Assembly: GCA_029259715.1 (NCBI GenBank)
Contig: JAJDEP010000017.1
Span: 62,001-126,000, forward strand
Direction of reading: 5' to 3'
From: Planctomycetota bacterium
GTDB lineage: Bacteria > Planctomycetota > B15-G4
DNA: 64,000 nt
Every line of letters begins with the position of its first letter. Positions within the stretch are counted from its first letter, which is position 1. The notes under the pieces are model-generated. The model was not told the DNA's origin. It ran no database searches and saw only the letters and a list, made by a program, of their open reading frames with translations. A program made the position numbers and the translations under genes. Of this stretch, positions 15,837-23,470 are shown one piece after another.

Positions 15837-18452
15837 ATGCGGATCATGGAACGACTGCTCTCGGTCACGACGCTCCTCTGCATCGCCCCGATTCTCTCCG
15901 CCTCGGCTTTGCCCACCCCCGGTGACGAGCAGTCGTTGGTCCTCCTCTCGATCGATGCCGGCACGGACGCGCCGACCCTCCGCACACCGCACGGAGCGCC
16001 GGCCCTCGGCGGCCCGTTCTCGCTCCAGGTCCGGGACGGGCAGCCGGGCGCCCACGGCCTGCTCTTCCTCAGTGCGGCCAGCACGCCCTTCGTCCCCCAA
16101 GGCAGCACGTCGATTTTCTACCCGGCCCCACCGTTCGTCTCCACCGCCTTTCGCCTGAATGCCGAAGGCGACTCGCGGCCCCTGCTCTACCTGCCCCAGG
16201 TCCAGCCCTGGATGGAGGGACTCCAAGCCTTCGCCCAGGCCGGAGTGAGCGCGCCGGGCGGCAGCCCTCCCGACTTCACCAACGCGCTGCGACTGCGCGC
16301 GGGCGTGGCGCGCGGTCCGTTGTTCGACGCCGTGAGGCTACCGCTCACCTGGTCGCCCAAGGACGTCGAGATCGCCGATTTCGACGGGGACGGCGATCTG
16401 GACATCGCGGCCCTCTCGACGGATCCCATCACCGTCGTCGTCTGGCTCACGGACGACGAGGGGTTCTTCGACCTCGGCGGCACCTACGAGTTGGGCACCG
16501 GCTTCAACCAGCGGCTGACCGTCGGCGACGTGAACGGAGACACCATTCCGGACATCGTCGTTCCCCGGCCGGGCTTCGACGCGCTGGGCACATTGATCGG
16601 GACAGGAGACGGCCTCTTCGTCCCCGGGGCGGATATCCCGACCGGCGAAGACAGCGAACCACAAGACGTCGTCGTCGCCGACATCGACGGCGACGAGATC
16701 CTCGACATCGTCGTCACGACCCTCGCCGACGGCAGCCTCATCAGCACCCTCACCGGCGTGGGAGACGGGACCTTCGACCCACCCGTCGAACAGTGCTTCA
16801 ACGTCGACGACGGAGCACGCCTGTTCATCGGGCGCATCGACGACGACTCCATTCCCGACCTCATCGTGGTGGATAACGGGGTGTATTTCCTGAAAGGGCT
16901 CCCCGGTGGCCTGTTCAGCAACGCCTCGATCGAAGGCTTCGGCGTGAGCGATCACCTCGAGGACTTCGCGGTGGCTGATGTGAACGGAGACGGCAACCTC
17001 GACGTCATCGGCGCCGTCGACAACGACGGAATCTCCGTCTTGCTCGGTGAGGGCACCGGCGCCTTCAGCGAAAGCGTGGTTTCTTCTCTCCCCAGTGTCA
17101 TCGCGGTTTCCGCCGCACACCTCAACAACGACACATTCGCCGATCTCGTGATCATCCAGAGTGGATTCGGCGCCCCGGACACCTTCGTCACGCACCTGCG
17201 GTCACTCGGAGACGGGACCTTCGAGCCCGCCGGCCAGGTGAGCAGCTCCTCTGGCTCGCTGGACACATTTCTCGGCGACTTGAACGGAAACGGGCACACG
17301 GACCTAGTCGTGATGAACGGCGGTGACACCGGTCTCTCCGTGTACTACGGCTCGCCGCATCATCCCCTGTTCAATCTCAACGACCTGCCCATGGGTGGCT
17401 GGCCTGTTGTGGGAGCGATCGCGGACTTCAACGCCGACGGCATCCCCGACGTCACCACGGGCAACGAGCAGAGTGAAGACGTCAGCGTGCGGCTCGGCCT
17501 CGGAGGTGGGATCTTCGGCGAAGAGATCGTCATCGACACCGGCATCTGGACCATGTCCATGACCGTCGGCGATTTCGACGGCGACGGCTTCGAGGACATC
17601 GTCATCTCCGGCCTCGACTTCCCCACCCTTCAGCACCGGATCCTCTACTCAAATGGTGATGGGACCTTCGACATCGAGAATCCGTTCACCGAATCCGTCG
17701 AGTTCCCCTACGGACTGGACGCGACGGACATCGATGGGAACGGCACGGACGACCTCGTGTTCGCGCTCCAAACGCAGACGACCCCCTTGACCTCCTTGCT
17801 GGGGAACGAGGACCGCACCCTCAGCGCCCCCATCCCTTCGTCCATCTTGCTCGAACCCATCGACGTCGAGGCGCTCGCGCTCCATGACCTCGACGGGGAC
17901 GAGATCCTCGATGCGATCATCCCCACCTGGTCGGACAAGTCCGTGTTCGTCTTCCCCGGAGTCGGGGGTGGCGAGTTCGCATTTCCCACCGAGTACCCCT
18001 TGGGAGGAATCGGTGTCCGAGCCACCGCGGGAGACCTCAACGGCGACGGCCTCCTCGATCTCATCGTGGCCCGTTACCTCGAGGAGGACTCCGACACCGG
18101 GAGCGTCTCGATCTTCCTTGCCTCGGGGCCCGGAGTCTTCGGCCCCCCCACGCACTACGAAATCCCCAGCATCAACGACTCCGTTGCGCACATCGAGACC
18201 GTTGACGTCGCCGATTTCGACGGAGACGGCCACCTCGACGTCTTGTCGACGGAGCGGAGCAAGAGCCGGATCCATCTCTACCCCGGGAACGGGGATGGGA
18301 CCCTGGCCCCGGCCATCCTCTACGACGGCGGCCCGGGCGTTATCGACACGTCGGTCGGCGACATCGACGGGGACGGCATCCCGGACATCGTCACCACCAA
18401 TGCCCAGGGCAGCATCACCGTCCTGATCAACCGCCTCGGCGAGTCGCGCTGA
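15837..18452 (+). CDS. Exported FG-GAP/VCBS repeat protein
   Basis: An 871-residue protein with signal peptide MERLLSVTTLLCIAPILSAS (an alternative ATG lies at 15846). From residue ~170 to the end it is built of many integrin-like FG-GAP/VCBS units marked by calcium-binding DxDGDGxxD motifs, for example DFDGDGDLDIAA, DVNGDGNLDVIG, DLNGDGLLDLIV and DIDGDGIPDIVT. These make a beta-propeller-like extracellular domain used for adhesion or polymer binding. The first ~150 residues are a separate domain. Unlike the secreted proteins at 33850 and 35918, it lacks the shared C-terminal tail. It converges with the sigma-factor gene. Confidence 0.9.
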   Translation: MRIMERLLSVTTLLCIAPILSASALPTPGDEQSLVLLSIDAGTDAPTLRTPHGAPALGGPFSLQVRDGQPGAHGLLFLSAASTPFVPQGSTSIFYPAPPFVSTAFRLNAEGDSRPLLYLPQVQPWMEGLQAFAQAGVSAPGGSPPDFTNALRLRAGVARGPLFDAVRLPLTWSPKDVEIADFDGDGDLDIAALSTDPITVVVWLTDDEGFFDLGGTYELGTGFNQRLTVGDVNGDTIPDIVVPRPGFDALGTLIGTGDGLFVPGADIPTGEDSEPQDVVVADIDGDEILDIVVTTLADGSLISTLTGVGDGTFDPPVEQCFNVDDGARLFIGRIDDDSIPDLIVVDNGVYFLKGLPGGLFSNASIEGFGVSDHLEDFAVADVNGDGNLDVIGAVDNDGISVLLGEGTGAFSESVVSSLPSVIAVSAAHLNNDTFADLVIIQSGFGAPDTFVTHLRSLGDGTFEPAGQVSSSSGSLDTFLGDLNGNGHTDLVVMNGGDTGLSVYYGSPHHPLFNLNDLPMGGWPVVGAIADFNADGIPDVTTGNEQSEDVSVRLGLGGGIFGEEIVIDTGIWTMSMTVGDFDGDGFEDIVISGLDFPTLQHRILYSNGDGTFDIENPFTESVEFPYGLDATDIDGNGTDDLVFALQTQTTPLTSLLGNEDRTLSAPIPSSILLEPIDVEALALHDLDGDEILDAIIPTWSDKSVFVFPGVGGGEFAFPTEYPLGGIGVRATAGDLNGDGLLDLIVARYLEEDSDTGSVSIFLASGPGVFGPPTHYEIPSINDSVAHIETVDVADFDGDGHLDVLSTERSKSRIHLYPGNGDGTLAPAILYDGGPGVIDTSVGDIDGDGIPDIVTTNAQGSITVLINRLGESR

Positions 18453-18509
18453 GGACCGGCCGGGCTGAGCGTGCCTCGGGTTCCGGTCTCACCGACCCGG
18501 CCTCAGCGC

Positions 18510-19232
18510 TCACCCGTCGTCGCAGCCGCACGCGTCGCCCCGAGGGCGGTAGTCGAGCACGCCGCCGCGACGGTCGACCTCGACGGCGCAGCAGGCCAGC
18601 AACGCGGCCTTCAATTTCTCCCGCCCGCGCCGCACCCGGGACTTCATCGCCGACAGCGTGACGCCGAGGCGCTCGGCGGCCTCGGCCTGGGTGAGGCCTT
18701 CGATGTCGGTGAGCCGCAGGGCCTCACTGTACGGCGCGGGCAGCGCGTCGATCATCGGACCCAGTCCGCGCGCCAGGCGCCTGCCGGCAGCGCCGTCGCT
18801 CTCGACGCCGGCGCCGGCGTGGACCTCGGCGTCTTCGATGTCCTCGACCCCTCGCTCGTCAGCCTCCCGCATCGGCCCCCCCGCCCGGGGCAGCGCGCGC
18901 GCCTCGCTGGCGCAACGCCGGTAGTGGTCCGTCACGGCATTGGACGCCACCCGCATCATCCAGGCGGAATGGTCGTCGGCGGCCTGCCAGTCCTCACGGT
19001 GCTGCATGAGCCGCAGCGCGATGTCCCCCACCAGGTCGTCGACGGCGGCGGGCGCCACGCGCGGGGCCACGTAGGCCCGCAGTCGCGAAGCGAAGGCCTC
19101 CCAGCCATCGGGAGTGCCGCCGAGGCTCATCTCACTCCGGCCATTGCCGTTCACGCCGCCATCCCTGTCGTTGCACGCCTCGACGGCGCTGTCGTCGATG
19201 CTCTCGTCGTCGCTGGTCGTCATCACACGCAT
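18510..19232 (-). CDS. ECF sigma factor with C-terminal cysteine-rich tail
   Basis: A 240-residue RNA polymerase sigma factor. Region 2 lies at ~45-110 (DDLVGDIALRLMQHREDWQ, WMMRVASNAVTDHYRR), a variable linker follows, and region 4 is at ~157-210 (LPAPYSEALRLTDIEGLTQA, then LGVTLSAMKSRVRRGREKLK). After region 4 there is a 30-residue extension with vicinal C214-C215 (LLACCAVEVDRRG) and C235/C237 (DACGCDDG), resembling the tail of SigZ-like ECF factors. Its gene begins ~10 bases after arsI, so the two are probably cotranscribed. Inference: the tail senses a thiol-reactive metalloid and the factor controls this operon. The start is uncertain (ATG at 19232 or 19223). Confidence 0.88.
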   Translation of the reverse strand: MRVMTTSDDESIDDSAVEACNDRDGGVNGNGRSEMSLGGTPDGWEAFASRLRAYVAPRVAPAAVDDLVGDIALRLMQHREDWQAADDHSAWMMRVASNAVTDHYRRCASEARALPRAGGPMREADERGVEDIEDAEVHAGAGVESDGAAGRRLARGLGPMIDALPAPYSEALRLTDIEGLTQAEAAERLGVTLSAMKSRVRRGREKLKAALLACCAVEVDRRGGVLDYRPRGDACGCDDG

Positions 19233-19242
19233 TGTGGCGGGT

Positions 19243-19686
19243 TCACGGGGACTCGTGCTCCGCGACTGCCGCCACCACATCGGGGCAGCAATCGGTGTCG
19301 CAGCAGGTCATGGCCTCGTCCGCCGGCGCGTCATCGGTGATGCGATACCACTCCCAGCGCAGCCCCTGGGGCTCCTGGGTCCAGGCCTTGTCCTGGGTGG
19401 CATAGCAGCAGGTCTCGTCGCGCTCGATGGTCTCCACCAGCCCCGCCGCCTGCAGCCGCTCGTGGGCCGCCGCGAGGGTGTTGGCGTCCATCACCTCCAC
19501 GCCCAGGTGGTTGATGCGCTCGTCGGCCTGCGGGTCCTCGAACAGCACCAGCTTGAGGGGCGGCGAGGTCAGGGCGAAGTTTGCATAGTGGGCGCGGCGC
19601 TTGTGCGGGCGGGCGTCGAACAGGGCCGAATAGAAGGCCACGGCCTCGTCGAGGTCACGGACGTTGAGGGCGAGTTGCAGGCGCAT
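19243..19686 (-). CDS. arsI: ArsI/CadI-family C-As lyase (vicinal oxygen chelate fold)
   Basis: A 147-residue protein with the ArsI signature TCCYATQDKAW. The vicinal C93-C94 would bind trivalent organoarsenical, and Q4, H60 and E112 match the spacing of the Fe(II) ligands of characterised ArsI. It also has a second cysteine cluster near the C-terminus (TCCDTDCC, 127-134). ArsI cleaves the carbon-arsenic bond of methylarsenite and related compounds using oxygen. The start ATG has GGAG upstream. The gene lies between a RidA-like gene and an ECF sigma factor with its own Cys tail; no arsR, arsB or acr3 gene is nearby. Confidence 0.9.
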   Translation of the reverse strand: MRLQLALNVRDLDEAVAFYSALFDARPHKRRAHYANFALTSPPLKLVLFEDPQADERINHLGVEVMDANTLAAAHERLQAAGLVETIERDETCCYATQDKAWTQEPQGLRWEWYRITDDAPADEAMTCCDTDCCPDVVAAVAEHESP

Positions 19687-19772
19687 GGGCGGTCTCCGGA
19701 GCGCGGGTTCGGGTTCAGCCCCTTGGACGCAGCCGGTCGCCGAAGGATGCAGGATTCTGCCGGCCGCCCGGG

Positions 19773-20189
19773 TCAGGCGCCCGCCCCCGACGCGCCGACC
19801 ACTGCATCCACCTCGATCTCCACCAGCCACTCGGGCTTGATGAACGTCGACACCTCCACCACGGTGTCGACCGGGCGCGTCGCCCCGAAGACCTCGCCGC
19901 GCACCTGGCCCACCGCCTCCCAGTCGTCGATGCGCGTGAGCATGGTGCGCGTGCGGACGACGTCGGCGAGGGTCGCCCCGGCCCCCGCCAGGGCCGCCTC
20001 GATGGTCGCGTAGCAGCGCCGCGCCTGGGCCGCCGGATCGCCGAGTCCCACCGTGGCGCCGTCGTCGTCGAGCGGCGCCGTCCCGCCCACGCTCACGAAG
20101 TCGCCCACGCGCACGGCCCGGGAGAATCCCATGATCGGCGCATAGGGGCTGCTGCTAGGGACCTCGATCCGTCTCGCTGCGTGACTCAT
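19773..20189 (-). CDS. RidA/YjgF/UK114-family protein
   Basis: A 138-residue protein with RidA family features: YAPIMGFSRAVRVGDFVSVG at the N-terminal strand, QARRCYATIEAALAGAGATL, RTRTMLTRIDDW, and a C-terminal FIKPEWLVEIEVDAVVG. The Arg that binds the substrate carboxylate in imine deaminases is plausibly in RTRTMLTRIDDW. A strong ribosome site (GGGAGAGGGAAG) precedes the ATG. Family members hydrolyse reactive enamine/imine intermediates or have other ligand-binding roles. It probably shares an operon with the DinB-like gene (22 bases upstream). Confidence 0.9.
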   Translation of the reverse strand: MSHAARRIEVPSSSPYAPIMGFSRAVRVGDFVSVGGTAPLDDDGATVGLGDPAAQARRCYATIEAALAGAGATLADVVRTRTMLTRIDDWEAVGQVRGEVFGATRPVDTVVEVSTFIKPEWLVEIEVDAVVGASGAGA

Positions 20190-20211
20190 GACTTCCCTCT
20201 CCCGGTTCGCC

Positions 20212-20700
20212 TCACTTGCCCTGGGCCTCCCAGCTCAACACGTCGCCCTCGGGCACGCCCTCCACACCGAGCGCGCGCAGCGCACCGATGACCTGGGCGC
20301 GGTGGTGCATGGAGTGGGTGATCAGGTGGGCGATGGTCCCGCCGAAGCTGCGCTCGCGGATCGGGTCCTCGGTGGGATCGTGCCAGCGCTCGTCCCAGCC
20401 GTCGCGCTGCGCGACCTGCCGGGCCGCATGGGCGAAGTCGGCCGCCGCCCGCTCCAGACGCGCCTGCAGCTCGGATACCGAGTCGCCCCCCGCGGGGCGC
20501 ATGGGCCGCCCCTCCATCTGATCCGTCCAGGCCTCCATGTTGCGGATCAGGTGGGCCAGGTTCGCCCGCACACTGCGACCCGGGCGCCCGCCGAATTCAT
20601 GCGGCTGGTCGAGCTGCCCATCCGTCAGGCCCCCGCACAGCGCCAGCAACCGGCCGGTGGTCTCCGCATCGTGACCGAGCAGCCGGTCGAGTAGGTCCAT
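20212..20700 (-). CDS. DinB-superfamily protein
   Basis: A 162-residue helical protein with the DinB/YfiT four-helix pattern. Likely metal-ligand histidines are in NLAHLIRNMEAW (second helix) and in HLITHSMHHRAQ (fourth helix), where the closely spaced histidines are typical. Members bind a divalent metal and often act as thiol-dependent transferases or in stress responses. It is first in the minus-strand set with RidA, ArsI and the sigma factor; a role in thiol or metalloid stress is an inference from this context. Confidence 0.85.
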   Translation of the reverse strand: MDLLDRLLGHDAETTGRLLALCGGLTDGQLDQPHEFGGRPGRSVRANLAHLIRNMEAWTDQMEGRPMRPAGGDSVSELQARLERAAADFAHAARQVAQRDGWDERWHDPTEDPIRERSFGGTIAHLITHSMHHRAQVIGALRALGVEGVPEGDVLSWEAQGK

Positions 20701-20731
20701 CCGTCAGGCTCCCTCCGCAGGCCGGGTGGGC

Positions 20732-20737
20732 TAGGAT
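20732..20737 (+). promoter_or_regulatory. -10 box TAGGAT next to a GTG start (near-leaderless)
   Basis: TAGGAT is followed after eight bases by the GTG at 20746, and no Shine-Dalgarno sequence is present. The -35 region is weak. A transcript would begin within a few bases of the start codon. Confidence 0.4.
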
Positions 20738-20745
20738 ACGCTCCC

Positions 20746-23322
20746 GTGGCGACGAGCGACCCTCACTCCGTGCGCCGTCGGTCGGCGTGGCTCGAGGCGG
20801 CCCACCTCGCGGTGCTGTGCTCCTTCGCCGTGATGCAGCCCCTGTTCGACATCCTGGGCCGCGACGCCGACTTCTTCGTGGCGCGCCGCTCGCAGCCCGT
20901 CGACCTGTGGTTCCTGGCGCTCGGGCCGACCCTGGCCCTGCCGCTGATCCTGCTCGGCATCTCGGGACTCGGCCGCCTGTTCGCGCGCGCCCTGGGGAAC
21001 AGCCTGCACCTGATCTTCGTCGGGGGCCTGTTCGCGCTCATGCTCGTCCCGCCGCTACGGACGCAGGTCCACGCTCCCGCGCCCCTGCTGTTCGGCGGCG
21101 CCCTGCTGGCGGGCGCCGTGTTCGCGACCCTGTATGCCCGCTGGACCCCGGCGAGCAGCCTGCTCACCGTGCTCACCCCGGCTCCCCTCATCCTGGCCGG
21201 ACTGTTCCTCTTCGCCACGCCCGTCGCGCGCATGCTCGCCCGGGAGTCGGTCGGGACCGCGACCGGCGTGGCCATCACCGATCCGCACCCCGTGGTGCTC
21301 GTGATCCTCGACGAGTTGCCCGTCTCTTCGCTGCTCGACCCCCGAGGCGACGTCGACGCCACGCTCTTCCCGGCCTTCGCCGAGCTCGCCGCCTCGAGCA
21401 CGTGGTTCCGCAACTTCACGGCCAACCACACCAGCACCACCGACGTGCTGCCGGTCCTGCTCACCGGGCGCCTGCCCGCCGACGACGAGCGGCTGCCCGT
21501 GGTCTCCGACCACCCCCGCAACCTGTTCACCCTGCTGGGCGGTCGCTACCGCCTCAACGTGTGGGAGACGCGCACGAGCCTGTGCCCCTCCGACCTGATC
21601 CTGGCGGGCCCGGGCGCCGTCCCCGCCCTGGCCGACCGGCTGAGCGCGCTCGGTGAAGACCTGGGCATCGTCTTCGCGCACATCGTGCTGCCCGAACGCT
21701 GGTCGCGAGACCTGCCGAGCATCACCCGCACCTGGGGCGACTTCGCCGGCGGTGGCGTGACGGACGGCGCGACCGACGGTGTGACGGGCGGCGCAACCGG
21801 CGGCGCGACGAACGAAGAGTTGGACGCTGCCCCCGGACACGGCCGGCGCAACGCGCGCGCCCACGTCTTTCGCAGCTTCATCGACTCGCTGGTGCCGCAG
21901 GACGAACCCACGTTGTCCTTCCTCCACGTGACGCTTCCCCACGTTCCGTGGGCCTACACCCGCTCGGGCCTGCTCTACGACCAGGACAACCTGCGCGGCC
22001 AGCTCACGCCCCGCGACAGGTGGCGCACGCACGAGCACGTCACCGATCTCGCCCTGCAGCGGCACCTGCTGCAGCTCGCCTTCGTCGATGAACTCCTGGG
22101 CGAGATGATCGAACGGTTGAAGCGCAGCGGCGCGTGGGACCGTTCGCTGGTGGTGGTGCTGGCCGACCACGGCGCGAGCTTCCGCCCCGGCCAGGCGCGC
22201 CGCGAGCCGGACGCCGGGAACGCCCGCGAGATCATGCACGTGCCCCTGTTCGTCAAGCGCCCCGGGCAGACCACCCCCCTCCGGGACGACCGCAACGTCG
22301 AGTCCATCGACCTGGTGCCCACCGTCGTGGATGTCCTCGGTGTCGCGCCGCCGTGGAGCATGGACGGCCATTCGGCCTTCGATGGCGACGGGCCGCCCCG
22401 ACCGACCAAGGTGATCCACCGCCCGCGGCTCGCGCCGCTCGTCCTCGACGACGTCCGGCTCCCCGAGCGCTGGCCCGCCGCCGAGCGGCGGCACGCGCTC
22501 TTCGGCGCCGACGCGACTGGGGACGACATCGAGCGCTGGTCCCCCCGCCCGAAGCACGTCGGCCGGACGGTGGCCATGCTGTCCGATGGAGCGACCGTCC
22601 CCGCCGTGTTCGAGCTCGTGAACCGCGACCACTACGATCGCGTCGATCGCACGACGGGCCTCCTGCCGCTGTACGTGCGCGGCACCGTGGAGTCCGTCGA
22701 TGCCTCGGCGCCACCGCCGCTGCTCGCCATCGTCGTCGACGGCACCGTGGCCGCCGTCGCGTGGACCTTCGACCGGGTCGACGCCCGCGCCCGCTTCGCC
22801 GCTCTGTTACCCGAAGCGGCCCTCCCCGACGGTCGCCGACGCCTCGAGGTCATGGCCGTCCTGCCGAACGGACGGCTGGCCTCCATGGACGCGCGCAGTT
22901 TCCGCTTCGCGCCGGCCACGTCAGGCTCACCCGAGCGCTTCGTGCGCTCCGACGGCGCCATCTTCCCCGTGCGGGACGCGCCCTCACCCGGGCGGGTCAA
23001 CGCCGCCGAGCTCGAGGACGGCCGGCTCGAGCTGCGGGGCTGGGCCACGGACCCCGAGGGCCGACAGCCCGCCGAACAGATCCTGGTGACGTTGCGCGAC
23101 CACGCCGCAGTCTTCACCGCCCTCACCGGCCGGTCGACCCGGGCCCTGCGCGAGCGCCACGGTCACCTCCACCCGCTCGCGACCGCGGCCTTCCGACTGA
23201 GCCTCGGACTCGAATCCGTGGGCGGCGACGTGTCCGGACGGGTGCGGGTGTTCGCGCTCTCGGATGCCTCCGTCACCGAGCTGGACCTGCGGCCCGCGGC
23301 GGCATGGATCTCGCCGCCTTGA
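20746..23322 (+). CDS. Membrane-anchored alkaline-phosphatase-superfamily (sulfatase-like) protein
   Basis: An 858-residue protein. Residues ~15-165 hold about five TM helices (LAVLCSFAVMQPLF, LFALMLVPPL, LILAGLFLFATPVA). The sulfatase-type fold follows (~180-600): metal Asp in VVLVILDELP, candidate nucleophile Thr in NHTSTTDVLPVLLTG, and metal pair in VVVLADHGASF. The classical CxPxR formylglycine signature is replaced by Thr and its Arg is missing, so this is more like the LtaS/OpgE/EptA phospho-transferase branch than a true sulfatase. The last ~250 residues form beta-rich modules. A 12-base minisatellite lies inside the gene. The substrate is unknown; lipid-head-group or glycan modification is a guess. 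Confidence 0.8.
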   Translation: MATSDPHSVRRRSAWLEAAHLAVLCSFAVMQPLFDILGRDADFFVARRSQPVDLWFLALGPTLALPLILLGISGLGRLFARALGNSLHLIFVGGLFALMLVPPLRTQVHAPAPLLFGGALLAGAVFATLYARWTPASSLLTVLTPAPLILAGLFLFATPVARMLARESVGTATGVAITDPHPVVLVILDELPVSSLLDPRGDVDATLFPAFAELAASSTWFRNFTANHTSTTDVLPVLLTGRLPADDERLPVVSDHPRNLFTLLGGRYRLNVWETRTSLCPSDLILAGPGAVPALADRLSALGEDLGIVFAHIVLPERWSRDLPSITRTWGDFAGGGVTDGATDGVTGGATGGATNEELDAAPGHGRRNARAHVFRSFIDSLVPQDEPTLSFLHVTLPHVPWAYTRSGLLYDQDNLRGQLTPRDRWRTHEHVTDLALQRHLLQLAFVDELLGEMIERLKRSGAWDRSLVVVLADHGASFRPGQARREPDAGNAREIMHVPLFVKRPGQTTPLRDDRNVESIDLVPTVVDVLGVAPPWSMDGHSAFDGDGPPRPTKVIHRPRLAPLVLDDVRLPERWPAAERRHALFGADATGDDIERWSPRPKHVGRTVAMLSDGATVPAVFELVNRDHYDRVDRTTGLLPLYVRGTVESVDASAPPPLLAIVVDGTVAAVAWTFDRVDARARFAALLPEAALPDGRRRLEVMAVLPNGRLASMDARSFRFAPATSGSPERFVRSDGAIFPVRDAPSPGRVNAAELEDGRLELRGWATDPEGRQPAEQILVTLRDHAAVFTALTGRSTRALRERHGHLHPLATAAFRLSLGLESVGGDVSGRVRVFALSDASVTELDLRPAAAWISPP
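21754..21813 (+). repeat. Five-copy 12-base tandem repeat inside the sulfatase-like gene
   Basis: Five in-frame 12-base units of the form GGC-GYG/GCR-AC[GC]-[GA]RC encode G(V/A)T(D/G/N) five times. The units differ by a few bases each. The segment encodes a flexible Gly/Thr loop between two halves of the catalytic domain. Confidence 0.85.
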
Positions 23323-23470
23323 TCGGTGGGTGCGGATCCGGCGCGTCGCCCATCCTTCAGCCGGGCGCTGGTTCATGCCCGCACCTTCGGCCACCTCGCC
23401 CCCCCTCCTGCGCTAGGATGTCCTGCGGAGCGGACGTTACCCGACGCGATCCTTGAGGGGGGAGACACGG

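Noticed and set aside
18453..18509. Possible bidirectional terminator between the convergent FG-GAP and sigma-factor genes
   Set aside because: Only a bulged hairpin (CGGGT..CGGT / ACCG.ACCCG) without a T run on either strand; not convincing.
20746..23322. True formylglycine sulfatase
   Set aside because: The CxPxR signature is absent; Thr occupies the nucleophile position and the Arg is missing.
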